From: CAYWGR01 sp964458015
GTDB lineage: Bacteria > Planctomycetota > Planctomycetia > Pirellulales > Thermoguttaceae
Assembly: GCA_964458015.1 (NCBI GenBank)
Contig: CAYWGR010000153.1
Coordinates: 1 to 14,214, forward strand
Reading direction: 5' to 3'
DNA: 14,214 bases
The notes under the pieces were generated by a model that made no database searches, was not told the DNA's origin, and worked only from the letters and a program-made list of their open reading frames with translations. This document shows, piece by piece, positions 6,524 through 13,501 of the stretch (position 1 is the first letter of the stretch; each line of letters begins with the position of its first letter). The position numbers were made by a program, and so were the translations under genes.

Positions 6524-8167
6524 CTACTTTTTTCCATCCTTTTGAACAGGAAATGGCACCTGCATGATAAGCGGATTCCGTGAGATGACTTTGGCGTCCA
6601 ATGTGTCATCGACGAATTGATACGGTGTCGGCCAGCGGCGGTGTGAAACGGTCCAATGCACGGGCGGATACGTCCGTGGGTAGCTACCAGAGAATCGTCC
6701 CTCCTTATCCGTGGGAGTACCTGCAAAGCTATTCAATACGCCGTGATAATCTTTACCCGAAATATCCGGGAACCCGCATACGGTCCATTCTCTACCGCGG
6801 AGAGGTTGATGGTTCAGATCAACTAGTTTCCCAGAAATCGAATCCGCCGGTACGAGTTCGATAGGTTCCAGATCGAAAGATTCTTTCCCGACGGGCACCT
6901 CGAATTGGGAACCCCAAAGGCCCGGATTATCTTTCCAGCATTCGACATTCAAGTAATCCTCTGGTGCGGAATTCAAACGAAGTTCAATGGGGCCAGGCGG
7001 GATGGTTGCGGAAAAGCGGCCGTTCTCATCCGTTTTCAATTCATACTTCTCTCGCATATCGCGGTGTTCGCGTGCCGATTGGCCGTAAATTAGGCTGAGA
7101 GAGAAATGGGGATAGCCCTGCTTTGTATCCTGCTTCCGAATCAATCCGCGCACTAATACGCCGCGTCGAATGGGGATTGAAAGTATGGTTGTTTTACCAG
7201 GTTGGACTGCGATTTCCATGGGAATTTCGGCACGGAGCGGTTGTCTGTCGTCCAAAAAAGGAGAAACCATAACAGGTCCCTCGGCGATATCCGTGACGTT
7301 AAAGCGACCTTCGGCATTGACCGCCACTGTTGTCAAGCCGGATGTTCCTGCCTTGTGTCCGTTCGGTAAACAGCTCTCCGTTTGAATCGTGATCTTCAAG
7401 CCGGCAGGAAGTTTTCCACCTTGTACGTCAAGGTGGCCTTCGATATTGCCTTTCGCAGGCAGTACCCAGGTAAAATGAGGCGATGAAGTTGCCGAATGAT
7501 GATTCAAAAAATAATTACGATTGAGCCGGATGCTTGTCGTTTGCCCAGGAGGCTGCAATGTGACATTCGTGATTGCATTGGAAATGGCATTTGCTATCTG
7601 CACCCGTCCATCGGCGTCGGTTATTCCAGCGACACGGTCAAGCCAATCGGGTGGTATCGGAAAATCAACTGCCTTTCTGAGCATCTGTGACCCAACAACC
7701 ACGCGAACTCCTGATACCGGTTCATCCTTTGCATTTACAATCCGCATGATGGTTCCCGTCGAAGGGGTAAGCCTCACGGTCGCTATGTTCACAGCAAGAT
7801 CTTTCAAACTTCCTTGACTATTCGGCCTTGCAGGTTGATACCCGTCGGCAATGGCCCACAATATACCTGTCAGATTATTGTCGATCCCTTTGGGCACAGA
7901 CAATCGGAAGTTGCCGGATGAATCCGTTTTTGTAACAGCTACGAATCGACTGGCGGGGAATTCATCGGGAGTAGGTGATTGCAACACTTGCAATCCCACA
8001 TCAGCCGAGGCCAGCGGTTTGTCCGTATCATTGAGAACACGACCGATAATTTCTTGTTTATCGGCAGCCACCTCTGCTTGAACGAACCGCGTACCGGTGA
8101 TCAGCAATCCTAGCAGGAGAAATACAGCGGTTAGGGCAACGGTGGTCCAATGATTGACTCGAACCAT
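6524..8167 (-). CDS. Secreted protein with five carboxypeptidase-regulatory-like repeats
   Basis: A 547-residue protein using the ATG at 8167-8165. The frame is open 15 codons further up, but a strong Shine-Dalgarno AAGGAG (8180-8175) sits 7 bases before this ATG, so I take the shorter form. Residues 1-31 are a signal peptide: hydrophobic core VALTAVFLLLGLLITG, likely cleavage after VQA. The remainder contains beta-sandwich repeats of the carboxypeptidase regulatory-like type, each opening with a G-x-hydrophobic-x-G-hydrophobic strand and closing with a (D/E)xxGRF-like turn. They lie at about 38-92 (closing DSSGNFRL), 138-195 (DADGRVQI), 240-300 (NAEGRFNV), 336-398 (DENGRFSA) and 443-510 (DKEGRFSG). 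No catalytic domain is visible, so a structural or binding role at the cell surface or periplasm is likely. This repeat type is common in planctomycete exported proteins. The precise function is unknown. Confidence 0.82.
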   Translation of the reverse strand: MVRVNHWTTVALTAVFLLLGLLITGTRFVQAEVAADKQEIIGRVLNDTDKPLASADVGLQVLQSPTPDEFPASRFVAVTKTDSSGNFRLSVPKGIDNNLTGILWAIADGYQPARPNSQGSLKDLAVNIATVRLTPSTGTIMRIVNAKDEPVSGVRVVVGSQMLRKAVDFPIPPDWLDRVAGITDADGRVQIANAISNAITNVTLQPPGQTTSIRLNRNYFLNHHSATSSPHFTWVLPAKGNIEGHLDVQGGKLPAGLKITIQTESCLPNGHKAGTSGLTTVAVNAEGRFNVTDIAEGPVMVSPFLDDRQPLRAEIPMEIAVQPGKTTILSIPIRRGVLVRGLIRKQDTKQGYPHFSLSLIYGQSAREHRDMREKYELKTDENGRFSATIPPGPIELRLNSAPEDYLNVECWKDNPGLWGSQFEVPVGKESFDLEPIELVPADSISGKLVDLNHQPLRGREWTVCGFPDISGKDYHGVLNSFAGTPTDKEGRFSGSYPRTYPPVHWTVSHRRWPTPYQFVDDTLDAKVISRNPLIMQVPFPVQKDGKK

Positions 8168-8173
8168 ATCCGT

Positions 8174-8180
8174 TCTCCTT
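8174..8180 (-). promoter_or_regulatory. Strong Shine-Dalgarno site that fixes a start
   Basis: Minus-strand AAGGAGA ends 6 bases before the ATG at 8167. It is the clearest ribosome-binding site in the window and decides between two in-frame starts (8212 and 8167). Confidence 0.8.
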
Positions 8181-8216
8181 TGGTCCAAGTGGACAGCGAT
8201 GTGAAATGCCAATGAA

Positions 8217-8245
8217 AAGTTAAGAAGTGGGGGTTATCATGTCAA
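8217..8245 (-). promoter_or_regulatory. Promoter candidate for the five-repeat secreted protein
   Basis: Minus strand: perfect TTGACA (8245-8240), a 17-base spacer and TAACTT (8222-8217, three of six matches). The leader would be about 45 bases. The excellent -35 suggests this gene has its own promoter, separate from the upstream DUF1080 gene. Confidence 0.4.
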
Positions 8246-8294
8246 GATCTCTTCACCCTCGCCTCAACCACAACATTGAAAAATTCTCCGCCCC

Positions 8295-9053
8295 TTACTT
8301 TGTCTTGGGGTCGGTGATCGGCTTGAGGCGGATGTTGCGGTAGCGGACGAATTGTTTGGTGAAGTCGCCGCCGCCGTGGACTTGGAGCCCGATGCTGCCT
8401 TTGTCGCTAAGCCGCTTTTCTGTGTCGGTCCATTCCATGAACTTCACGCCTTTGATCCAGGTGGTGATGTGCGGCGGATTGCCGACAATGCGGGCGCGCA
8501 ATTCGTTCCACTGGCCGTGTTGCCATAGCTTTTTCCATTCGTCGATCGAGACGGGAAACTGGACCGGCAGATCGTTCGCCTTGATGATCTGAATGTTGTC
8601 GGGCTGATCTAAAAAAGTGAAGTTGCGCAGGAACGGTTTCGCGCCGAGCCGGCCTTCGCCGTAGAGGCCCATCAGGTTGCCGCCGCCGTGATAGTCGATC
8701 ATGGCCTGATAGCAGGTGCCGTCTTCGGTGCAACGCAGGAACAGGCCGCTGTCGGGGCCGAAGTCGTTATTCATTTCCAATGCGATTTCGTAATCGCCGT
8801 ATTGTTCGTCGGTCAGCAGAATGCCGCCGTTGGCGGGAATGTCCTGACTGCCGATGATCGCGCCGTTTTCGACGACCCATCGCCCGCCCGATTTGTGTTG
8901 GCTGGCTGCGCTATGGCCGGTCTGTGCGTCGGCGTGCCAACCTTTAAGCGATTGCCCGTCGAAGAGCGGTTGAAAGCCGGGCTCTTGTTGTTGGGCCAAA
9001 GCTTGCGAGGCAACAAAAACAATCACGGCGAACAGGTGTTTCGTGCAGTTCAT
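8295..9053 (-). CDS. Secreted DUF1080 / 3-keto-disaccharide hydrolase-like protein
   Basis: A 252-residue protein with a signal peptide (NCTKHLFAVIVFVASQALA, likely cut after ALA at residue 20). The mature part is one concanavalin-like jelly-roll of the DUF1080 (3-keto-disaccharide hydrolase) family. It shows the typical opening FQPLFDGQSLKGWH (about 27-40), then WVVENGAIIG (about 59-68), YGDYEIALEMNNDFGPDSGLFLRC (about 85-108), WNELRARIVG and ITTWIKGVKF, and the closing GSIGLQVHGGGDFTKQFVRYRNIRLKPI. Members are numerous in planctomycetes and act outside the cytoplasm. Some hydrolyse 3-keto-glycosides, but many are untested, so substrate and activity remain open. No clear Shine-Dalgarno site precedes the ATG at 9053. 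The upstream gap is filled by REP-like hairpins, so promoter elements are obscured. Confidence 0.92.
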   Translation of the reverse strand: MNCTKHLFAVIVFVASQALAQQQEPGFQPLFDGQSLKGWHADAQTGHSAASQHKSGGRWVVENGAIIGSQDIPANGGILLTDEQYGDYEIALEMNNDFGPDSGLFLRCTEDGTCYQAMIDYHGGGNLMGLYGEGRLGAKPFLRNFTFLDQPDNIQIIKANDLPVQFPVSIDEWKKLWQHGQWNELRARIVGNPPHITTWIKGVKFMEWTDTEKRLSDKGSIGLQVHGGGDFTKQFVRYRNIRLKPITDPKTK

Positions 9054-9113
9054 GGTAGGATCTTTCGAGTTGAGGTGGTGGTGGTTTTTGGTGGGGTGGG
9101 TTAAAGCTTTTTT

Positions 9114-9136
9114 GGTGCGTCACGGACGCACCCTAC
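9114..9136 (-). repeat. REP-like hairpin with GTAG foot, copy A
   Basis: On the minus strand the tetramer GTAG (9136-9133) is followed by GGTGCGTC and GACGCACC, a perfect 8-base-pair stem around a 3-base loop. This is the layout of bacterial REP elements, a GTAG-type tetramer at the foot of a hairpin. It is followed on the plus strand by GGG and a T run (to 9145). Confidence 0.75.
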
Positions 9137-9145
9137 GGGTTTTTT

Positions 9146-9159
9146 GATGCGTCGCGGAG
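9146..9159 (-). repeat. Truncated REP-like copy B
   Basis: GATGCGTCGCGGAG keeps the left arm and centre of the element but lacks the right arm and the GTAG foot. It lies between copies A and C, with T runs on both sides. Confidence 0.5.
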
Positions 9160-9166
9160 TTTTTTT

Positions 9167-9187
9167 GGTGTCGCGGACGCACCCTAC
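9167..9187 (-). repeat. Degenerate REP-like copy C overlapping a stop codon
   Basis: It keeps the GTAG foot (9187-9184) and the GACGCACC arm, but the partner arm has lost two bases (GGTGTC in place of GGTGCGTC), weakening the stem. The TAG within GTAG (9186-9184) is the stop codon of the HisN-like gene. Confidence 0.7.
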
Positions 9188-9996
9188 GGGTTTTGGGCGG
9201 GGCCTTGGATGGTTTTCAAAACTTCCTCCAGCAGCCAGCCGTTGGTGGCGATGCCTTCGCCGGCTTGGTAGCAGGGCTTGCCGGTCCAATCGGTAAAGGT
9301 GCCGCCGGCTTCTTCGAGGATGGGCGACAATGCGGCGGAATCCCAAGGGGCCATCACAGGATCGACCATCACGTCGGCCCGGCCGGTGGCCACCATCAAA
9401 TAGCCGTAGCCGTCGCCCCAGGTGCGCGTGAGCCGGGCGGCGGCCTGAAGTCGGTCGTATGCCCCGCGGCGATTGTTCTGCTCGAAGGTTAGCACTTCGC
9501 TCGTGAGAAACGTGGCCTGCTTCAAAGGGTGTCGGCCTGACACGTGGGCGGGATGCGGCGTCTTCTGGTCTTGAACGTACCAAGCGCCCAATCCTCGCGC
9601 GGCATAAACTGATTCGTTCATGGCCGGAATGTGGATGACGCCCAGGACGCTTTGTTTTTCGAATTCCACGCCAACCAGAGTCGAATAGAGCGGAACGCCG
9701 TGGATGAACGATTTCGTGCCGTCGATCGGGTCGAGGATCCAACGGAAACCGCTGGTGCCCTCTCGCTCGGGCAGTTCCTCGCCGAGGATGGCGTCGTTGG
9801 GGAATGCCGCGGCGATGCGGCTTCGCAGATGTTCTTCCGCCCGGCGATCGGCCGCCGTTACGGGCGTGTCGTCGCACTTTAGCTCGACATCAAGGTCTTC
9901 GCGGCGGAAATATTCGAGCGTGATACGGCCGGCTTCCCGAGCGGCTTCGACCGCCAAGGCAAGACGCGGCTCCAAATCGGTTGTTTGCGGAGGCAT
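9184..9996 (-). CDS. Inositol-monophosphatase-family phosphatase, HisN (histidinol-phosphatase)-like
   Basis: A 270-residue cytoplasmic Mg2+-dependent sugar-phosphatase-fold enzyme. Metal-binding motifs: GEEL (72-75, Glu73), DPIDGTKSF (89-97, Asp89 and Asp92) and APWDSAAL (216-223, Asp219). WGDGYGYLMVATGRADVMVDP (about 193-213) is the form I associate with HisN-type histidinol-phosphatases, the penultimate step of histidine synthesis. Inositol monophosphatases usually differ here, so HisN is preferred, though the substrate is not proven. No other his genes are in the window. I chose the ATG at 9996, with GAGG 8 bases upstream (10008-10005); a second in-frame ATG at 10017 would add 7 residues. 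The stop codon is inside REP-like copy C, so the C-terminus (GPAQNP) may have been altered by insertion. The gene lies downstream of lspA on the same strand with a 72-base gap. Confidence 0.88.
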   Translation of the reverse strand: MPPQTTDLEPRLALAVEAAREAGRITLEYFRREDLDVELKCDDTPVTAADRRAEEHLRSRIAAAFPNDAILGEELPEREGTSGFRWILDPIDGTKSFIHGVPLYSTLVGVEFEKQSVLGVIHIPAMNESVYAARGLGAWYVQDQKTPHPAHVSGRHPLKQATFLTSEVLTFEQNNRRGAYDRLQAAARLTRTWGDGYGYLMVATGRADVMVDPVMAPWDSAALSPILEEAGGTFTDWTGKPCYQAGEGIATNGWLLEEVLKTIQGPAQNP

Positions 9997-10049
9997 GCGT
10001 AACACCTCAAAGAGCATTGGCTATTGAAAACTGAACTTTGAGCATTATG

Positions 10050-10070
10050 AAGGTTCAAGGTTCAAGGTTC
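10050..10070. repeat. Heptamer repeat (AAGGTTC) x3
   Basis: Three perfect tandem copies of AAGGTTC on the plus strand (TTGAACC-type units on the minus strand), followed by AA. The TGA stop of lspA (10071-10069) is formed from the edge of this array. It fills part of the 72-base gap between lspA and the HisN-like gene. Confidence 0.9.
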
Positions 10071-10650
10071 AATGCTTCGCCGGTTTTTCCGCCATTTCCG
10101 CTTTGGGTTCTTTGGCGAACAGGGCATGGCAGATCAGCAGGGCGGCGCCGCAATTCAAAGAAATGTCGGCCAAGTTGAAGGTGGGCCAGGGCCAGCCACA
10201 AATCACAACCAGAATAAAGTCGCGGACCGCATAGACGGGTTCGCCGGGATTGTGACCCCGAAAAGCCCCGTTCCAAAGCAAGCTGGGCAGACCAAGGCGG
10301 TCGTATAGATTGCCCAATATGCCTATCATTACAATTGCCAGGGCGATGGTCAGCAGCCAGTCACGGGCGGCCCCCACCGCGAAGAGCCAAACCAGAATTG
10401 CTACGGCCGCTCCCATCGATAATGCCGCGAACAAAAGCGAGAAGCCCTGGCCCATGCCGAACAGTGCCCCCTCGTTTAGTGAGGTTTGGAAGCCGAACAC
10501 CTCGGGCCAAAGCCACCATGTTTGAGCATCAGGGCCGGGCATGCCCAAATGGGCGAACATCCAGCTTTTCGTGGCGAGGTCGAGAGCGCAGCCGCCTAAG
10601 GCGACGGCGAAAAACGCAAGGTAGCGGCTAAAAGGGACCGCTTGTTTCAA
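10069..10650 (-). CDS. lspA: Signal peptidase II (lipoprotein signal peptidase)
   Basis: A 193-residue inner-membrane aspartyl protease that removes the signal peptide from lipid-modified prolipoproteins. Signatures: DLATKSW (about 24-30) at the end of helix 1; TSLNEGALFGM (about 56-66, conserved Asn and Gly); GILGNLYDR (about 110-118, catalytic Asp117); and TFNLADISLN (about 157-166, catalytic Asp162). Four membrane helices are visible. I place the start at the TTG at 10650-10648, which overlaps the upstream stop (TTGA) and has AGGA 9 bases before it. An ATG at 10686 would add 12 residues read out of frame from the zinc-finger gene and seems less likely. Between the catalytic Asp residues there is a longer loop than in E. 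coli, with RGHNPGEPVYAVRDF. The gene is translationally coupled to the DksA/TraR-like gene and transcribed from its promoter. The stop lies in a heptamer repeat. Confidence 0.93.
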   Translation of the reverse strand: MKQAVPFSRYLAFFAVALGGCALDLATKSWMFAHLGMPGPDAQTWWLWPEVFGFQTSLNEGALFGMGQGFSLLFAALSMGAAVAILVWLFAVGAARDWLLTIALAIVMIGILGNLYDRLGLPSLLWNGAFRGHNPGEPVYAVRDFILVVICGWPWPTFNLADISLNCGAALLICHALFAKEPKAEMAEKPAKH

Positions 10651-11021
10651 GACTGTCGTTCCTGCTCTTCGGCACAGTGAATGCACAGCGTTGCAAAGGG
10701 GATGGCGTTCAAGCGACTCTTCGGAATCTTAACGCCGCACTCTTCGCACTGACCGTAGGTGCCCTCTTCGATGCGTTCGAGGGCAGTTTCGATCTGCGTC
10801 AGGGTTCCGCCGTCGTTTTCCATCAGGCTGAGCGTGAATTCCTGCTCAAAATTGTCGCTTCCCACGTCGGCCATGTGGATCGGCATGCTCGAAAGGTCGC
10901 CGTTTGCCTCGCTACGGCTCTTTTTCAGGGCGGCGTCGGCCATTTTGCTGACATCCCCGCGAAGCCTTGCCCGAAGGGTCAGAAGCTGTTCCTTGTAAGC
11001 GGCAAACTCGGGCTTCTTCAT
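10647..11021 (-). CDS. DksA/TraR-family C4 zinc-finger protein
   Basis: A 124-residue cytoplasmic protein: an N-terminal helical, coiled-coil-like part (about 1-85) and a C-terminal four-cysteine zinc finger, CEEC (Cys92, Cys95) and CIHC (Cys113, Cys116), in the DksA/TraR arrangement. DksA itself binds in the RNA polymerase secondary channel and works with ppGpp through an acidic DxxDxA tip. Here the tip region reads MADVGSDNFEQEF and lacks that exact motif, so it is better called DksA-like than DksA. The form MPxHMADxGSDNFEQE is common among short DksA/TraR relatives in other bacteria. The ATG at 11021 has GGAGA (11033-11029) 7 bases upstream, and a near-consensus promoter lies about 60 bases up. 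It is the first gene of a unit with lspA and shares a 4-base overlap with it. Confidence 0.9.
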   Translation of the reverse strand: MKKPEFAAYKEQLLTLRARLRGDVSKMADAALKKSRSEANGDLSSMPIHMADVGSDNFEQEFTLSLMENDGGTLTQIETALERIEEGTYGQCEECGVKIPKSRLNAIPFATLCIHCAEEQERQS

Positions 11022-11080
11022 CGCATGCTCTCCGTGTAAAACGCCCTATGTAGGCAAATCTAGAACCTCATAGACTTATT

Positions 11081-11109
11081 ATTGTAAACAGGCCGTTGGG
11101 GATTGTCAA
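11081..11109 (-). promoter_or_regulatory. Near-consensus sigma-70 promoter of the zinc-finger/lspA operon
   Basis: Minus strand: perfect -35 TTGACA (11109-11104), exactly 17 bases of spacer, then -10 TACAAT (11086-11081, five of six). The start would be near 11074, with a leader of about 53 bases ending in a good Shine-Dalgarno site. This is the best promoter in the window. Confidence 0.7.
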
Positions 11110-11197
11110 ACCGATGCCCAAACTCTTGGACACCCGGTAGACCCCCTGATTGGATGGCAATGGTACTTGATCGGCCGGCACTTATTGCCTAGATTGA

Positions 11198-12643
11198 ATG
11201 GCTTGTACCACTATCGTTGTCCGCTTGTTCGAGGATACTCCGATTTCCACAACCGCCCCCGCTTATCAGCAGTGTATTTCGCCCGACTGCCGTGCCACGT
11301 ATGCCATCGACGAGATTCGCGTCGCTTGCGATCGTTGCGGCAGCTTACTGGATGTCACCTATGATTGGGACCAGCTTGAAGTTCCGCATTCGCTGACCGA
11401 TATCGAGGAGAAATGGTCGCATCGCAACGACCCGCATTGCTTCAGCGGCGTGTGGCGTTTCCACGATCTGCTGCCGTTCGCGCCCGTCGAACAATGCGTT
11501 ACCGTGGGCGAAGGCCAAACGCTGCTCCATGCCTCGCAGGGCGCGGCCAACTACGTCGGCATTACGCCGGGCCGTTTGCATTTGCAATACGAAGGGATGA
11601 ACCCCTCGGGCAGCTTCAAGGACAACGGCATGTCGGCGGCCTTCAGCCATGCCCGAATGGTCGGCGCGAAATCGGCCGCCTGCGCTTCGACCGGCAACAC
11701 CAGCGCTTCGCTGGCTCTGTACTGCTCGGTAACGCGATTGATGCGGGCGGTGATTTTTATCGGTTCGGGCAAAATCAGCTACGGCAAGCTTTCCCAGGCG
11801 CTCGACTACGGCGCGCTGACCGTGCAAATCGACGGCGATTTCGACGACGCCATGGCCCGGGTCCAGGAAGTCTCGAAACAACTGGGCATCTACCTGGTCA
11901 ACAGCGTGAATCCCTTCCGCTTGGAAGGACAAAAAACGATCATGTTCCGCGTCTTGGAATCGTTGGGCTGGGACGTGCCCGACTGGATCGTCGTGCCCGG
12001 CGGAAATTTGGGCAACTCGAGTGCCTTCGGCAAGGCCTTTCATGAGCTGCATCAGTTGGGCTTGATCAAGCGTATCCCGCGTCTGGCTGTGATCAATGCC
12101 GCGGGCGCCAACACGCTTTACGAACTGGTCGAGCGTCGCGGGCTGCGGTGGAACAACGGTCGGCCGAATATCGACGTTGCCTCGAAGTATTACGCCGAGA
12201 TGGATGCGGAAGGGCGGCGAGCCTCGACCTTGGCCAGCGCCATCGAAATCAATCGGCCGGTGAACCTGACGAAGTGCATCCGCGCCTTGGAGTGGTGCAA
12301 CGGCGTTGTCCGCGAAGTAACCGACCAGGAAATACTCGATGCCAAGGCCCAAGTGGGCGCCGGCGGCATGGGCTGCGAACCGGCCAGTGCGGCCAGCGTG
12401 GCCGGGGCGAAAAAGCTGGTGGCCGAAGGTGTCATCGGGCGCAACGATCGCGTCGTTTGCATCTTGACCGGCCATCAACTCAAAGACCCAACCGCCACGG
12501 TGGCTTACCATACGAGCGATCCAGGGAAATTCGACGAAGTGCTCGGCTGTCGCGGCGTAACCAGCGCGGTTTACGCCAACCATGCGGTGGCCGTGCCGAA
12601 CGATCTGGATGCGATTGTCAAAGCGATTAAATCGCATAGTTAA
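11198..12643 (+). CDS. thrC: Threonine synthase
   Basis: A 481-residue PLP enzyme that converts O-phosphohomoserine to threonine, the last step of threonine synthesis. Residues 26-47 form a four-cysteine ribbon (Cys26, Cys31, Cys44, Cys47), as in many long threonine synthases. The PLP lysine is in NPSGSFKDNGM (Lys141). ASTGNTSASLA (about 163-173) is the substrate/PLP loop, and VVPGGNLGNSSAFGKA (about 266-281) holds the PLP phosphate. The C-terminal AGGMGCEPASAASVAG and ILTGHQLKDP are also typical. The ATG at 11198 has no Shine-Dalgarno site; a TTG 9 codons in (about 11225) is an alternative, and both keep the cysteine ribbon. dapB follows 62 bases later on the same strand, so the two aspartate-family genes may be co-transcribed. 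The upstream gap shows TTGATC and TAGATT with 17-base spacing, but too close to this ATG to serve it. Confidence 0.95.
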   Translation: MACTTIVVRLFEDTPISTTAPAYQQCISPDCRATYAIDEIRVACDRCGSLLDVTYDWDQLEVPHSLTDIEEKWSHRNDPHCFSGVWRFHDLLPFAPVEQCVTVGEGQTLLHASQGAANYVGITPGRLHLQYEGMNPSGSFKDNGMSAAFSHARMVGAKSAACASTGNTSASLALYCSVTRLMRAVIFIGSGKISYGKLSQALDYGALTVQIDGDFDDAMARVQEVSKQLGIYLVNSVNPFRLEGQKTIMFRVLESLGWDVPDWIVVPGGNLGNSSAFGKAFHELHQLGLIKRIPRLAVINAAGANTLYELVERRGLRWNNGRPNIDVASKYYAEMDAEGRRASTLASAIEINRPVNLTKCIRALEWCNGVVREVTDQEILDAKAQVGAGGMGCEPASAASVAGAKKLVAEGVIGRNDRVVCILTGHQLKDPTATVAYHTSDPGKFDEVLGCRGVTSAVYANHAVAVPNDLDAIVKAIKSHS

Positions 12644-12650
12644 AGTGTTA

Positions 12651-12664
12651 AGCCGCAAGCGGCT
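12651..12664. repeat. Short perfect hairpin AGCCGC-AA-GCGGCT
   Basis: A 6-base-pair perfect stem with a 2-base loop, 8 bases after the thrC stop, flanked by TTA on the left and AATTA on the right. It could be a weak terminator, an RNA end stabiliser, or one copy of a dispersed palindrome. No T run follows, so it is unlikely to stop transcription fully before dapB. Confidence 0.45.
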
Positions 12665-12680
12665 AATTATGGTTTCCGAT

Positions 12681-12701
12681 CTCTGACCTCTGACCCCTGA
12701 C
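12681..12701. repeat. Heptamer repeat (CYCTGAC) x3 ahead of dapB
   Basis: Units CTCTGAC, CTCTGAC and CCCTGAC, then a partial unit CCCT, run directly up to the dapB ATG at 12706. The array occupies the place where a ribosome-binding site would be, and the plus strand here is pyrimidine-rich with no Shine-Dalgarno match. Confidence 0.85.
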
Positions 12702-12705
12702 CCCT

Positions 12706-13494
12706 ATGTCTACACGTATTGCCATTCACGGAGCCGCGGGCCGCGTGGGCCAACGGCTTGTTGCTATTGGTTCCACCGATCCTGAATTGACCTTGGTTGC
12801 GGCGATTGATTCACCACAGCATCCGCGATTGGGCGAAGACGCCGGATCGGTGGCCGGTGTGAAAGCATTGGGCGTTCCGATTACCTCGGATTTTGAAACG
12901 GCCGTGGATGTCGTGATTGATTTCTCGGTGCCTGCGGCGGCCGAAAAGATTATCGAGACCTGTCGGCGGAAAAAAGTGTCACTGGTCGTGGCCACGACGG
13001 GGCTGACGGAGCCGCAACTCGAAAAGCTTCGCGCGGCCGCGAAAGAAATTCCGCTGCTTTGGTCGCCTAGCATGAGCATGGCGGTCAATCTGACGATGAA
13101 ACTGGCGGAGATGGCGGCCACGGTCTTGAAGGACCGCGACGCCGATGTGGAGATCTTGGAGCGACATCATCGTTTCAAGGAAGACGCACCGAGCGGCACG
13201 GCTTTGAAGTTCGGGCAGATCATTTCCGGCGTGATGGGGCAAACGGCTGCGCGGCACGGCCGCGAGGGCCGGCCCGGCAAACGTCCGCATGGCGAAATCG
13301 GCTATCATGCCATTCGCGTGGGCGACAATGCGGGCGAGCATACGATCGTTTTCGGTATGTTGGGCGAAATGATGGAGCTAACCGTCCGCGCCAGCAATCG
13401 CGACTGTTACGTCGCCGGCGCCTTGGCTGCTGCCAAGTTTTTAGTCGGCAAAAAGCCCGGGCTTTACGGGATGAACGACGTGCTGGGGCTGTGA
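12706..13494 (+). CDS. dapB: 4-hydroxy-tetrahydrodipicolinate reductase
   Basis: A 262-residue cytoplasmic enzyme of the diaminopimelate/lysine pathway that reduces hydroxy-tetrahydrodipicolinate with NAD(P)H. The N-terminal Rossmann fold has GAAGRVG (9-15), with VVIDFS (about 69-74) and ATTGL (about 96-100) further along. The substrate domain has SPSMSMAVN (about 120-128) and the signature ERHHRFKEDAPSGTAL (about 152-167), with catalytic His154/His155 and Lys158. The closing GEHTIVFGMLGEMMEL and RDCYVAGALAAAKFLVGKKPGLYGMNDVLGL are family-typical, as is the length. It lies downstream of thrC, and both pathways branch from aspartate semialdehyde. Its product feeds peptidoglycan cross-links and lysine. 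Translation starts with no Shine-Dalgarno site, directly after a heptamer array. Confidence 0.96.
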   Translation: MSTRIAIHGAAGRVGQRLVAIGSTDPELTLVAAIDSPQHPRLGEDAGSVAGVKALGVPITSDFETAVDVVIDFSVPAAAEKIIETCRRKKVSLVVATTGLTEPQLEKLRAAAKEIPLLWSPSMSMAVNLTMKLAEMAATVLKDRDADVEILERHHRFKEDAPSGTALKFGQIISGVMGQTAARHGREGRPGKRPHGEIGYHAIRVGDNAGEHTIVFGMLGEMMELTVRASNRDCYVAGALAAAKFLVGKKPGLYGMNDVLGL

Positions 13495-13501
13495 AGAAGA
13501 G

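Noticed and set aside
9061..9100. GT-rich run (GGTGGTGGTGG, GGTGGGGTGGG)
   Set aside because: Low-complexity sequence ahead of the DUF1080 gene. The G runs are too short and irregular for me to call a G-quadruplex.
9101..9877. 258-codon minus-strand open frame ending in repeated KPVGCVRD
   Set aside because: A frame shadow of the HisN-like gene. The repeated peptide is just the translation of the REP-like copies.
10651..10686. ATG start for lspA 12 codons upstream
   Set aside because: It would overlap the zinc-finger gene by 40 bases, and its residues are a shadow of the CxxC region. The TTG at 10650 gives a 4-base overlap and an AGGA at good spacing.
11167..11195. TTGATC and TAGATT with 17-base spacing ahead of thrC
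   Set aside because: The -10 would end 2 bases before the ATG, so transcription would start inside the gene. Only usable if the start is further in.
11345..12658. 437-codon open frame on the minus strand
   Set aside because: It lies antisense to thrC, whose PLP and zinc motifs are clear. The translation is Arg/His/Gly-rich with no domain pattern, a shadow of GC-rich codons.
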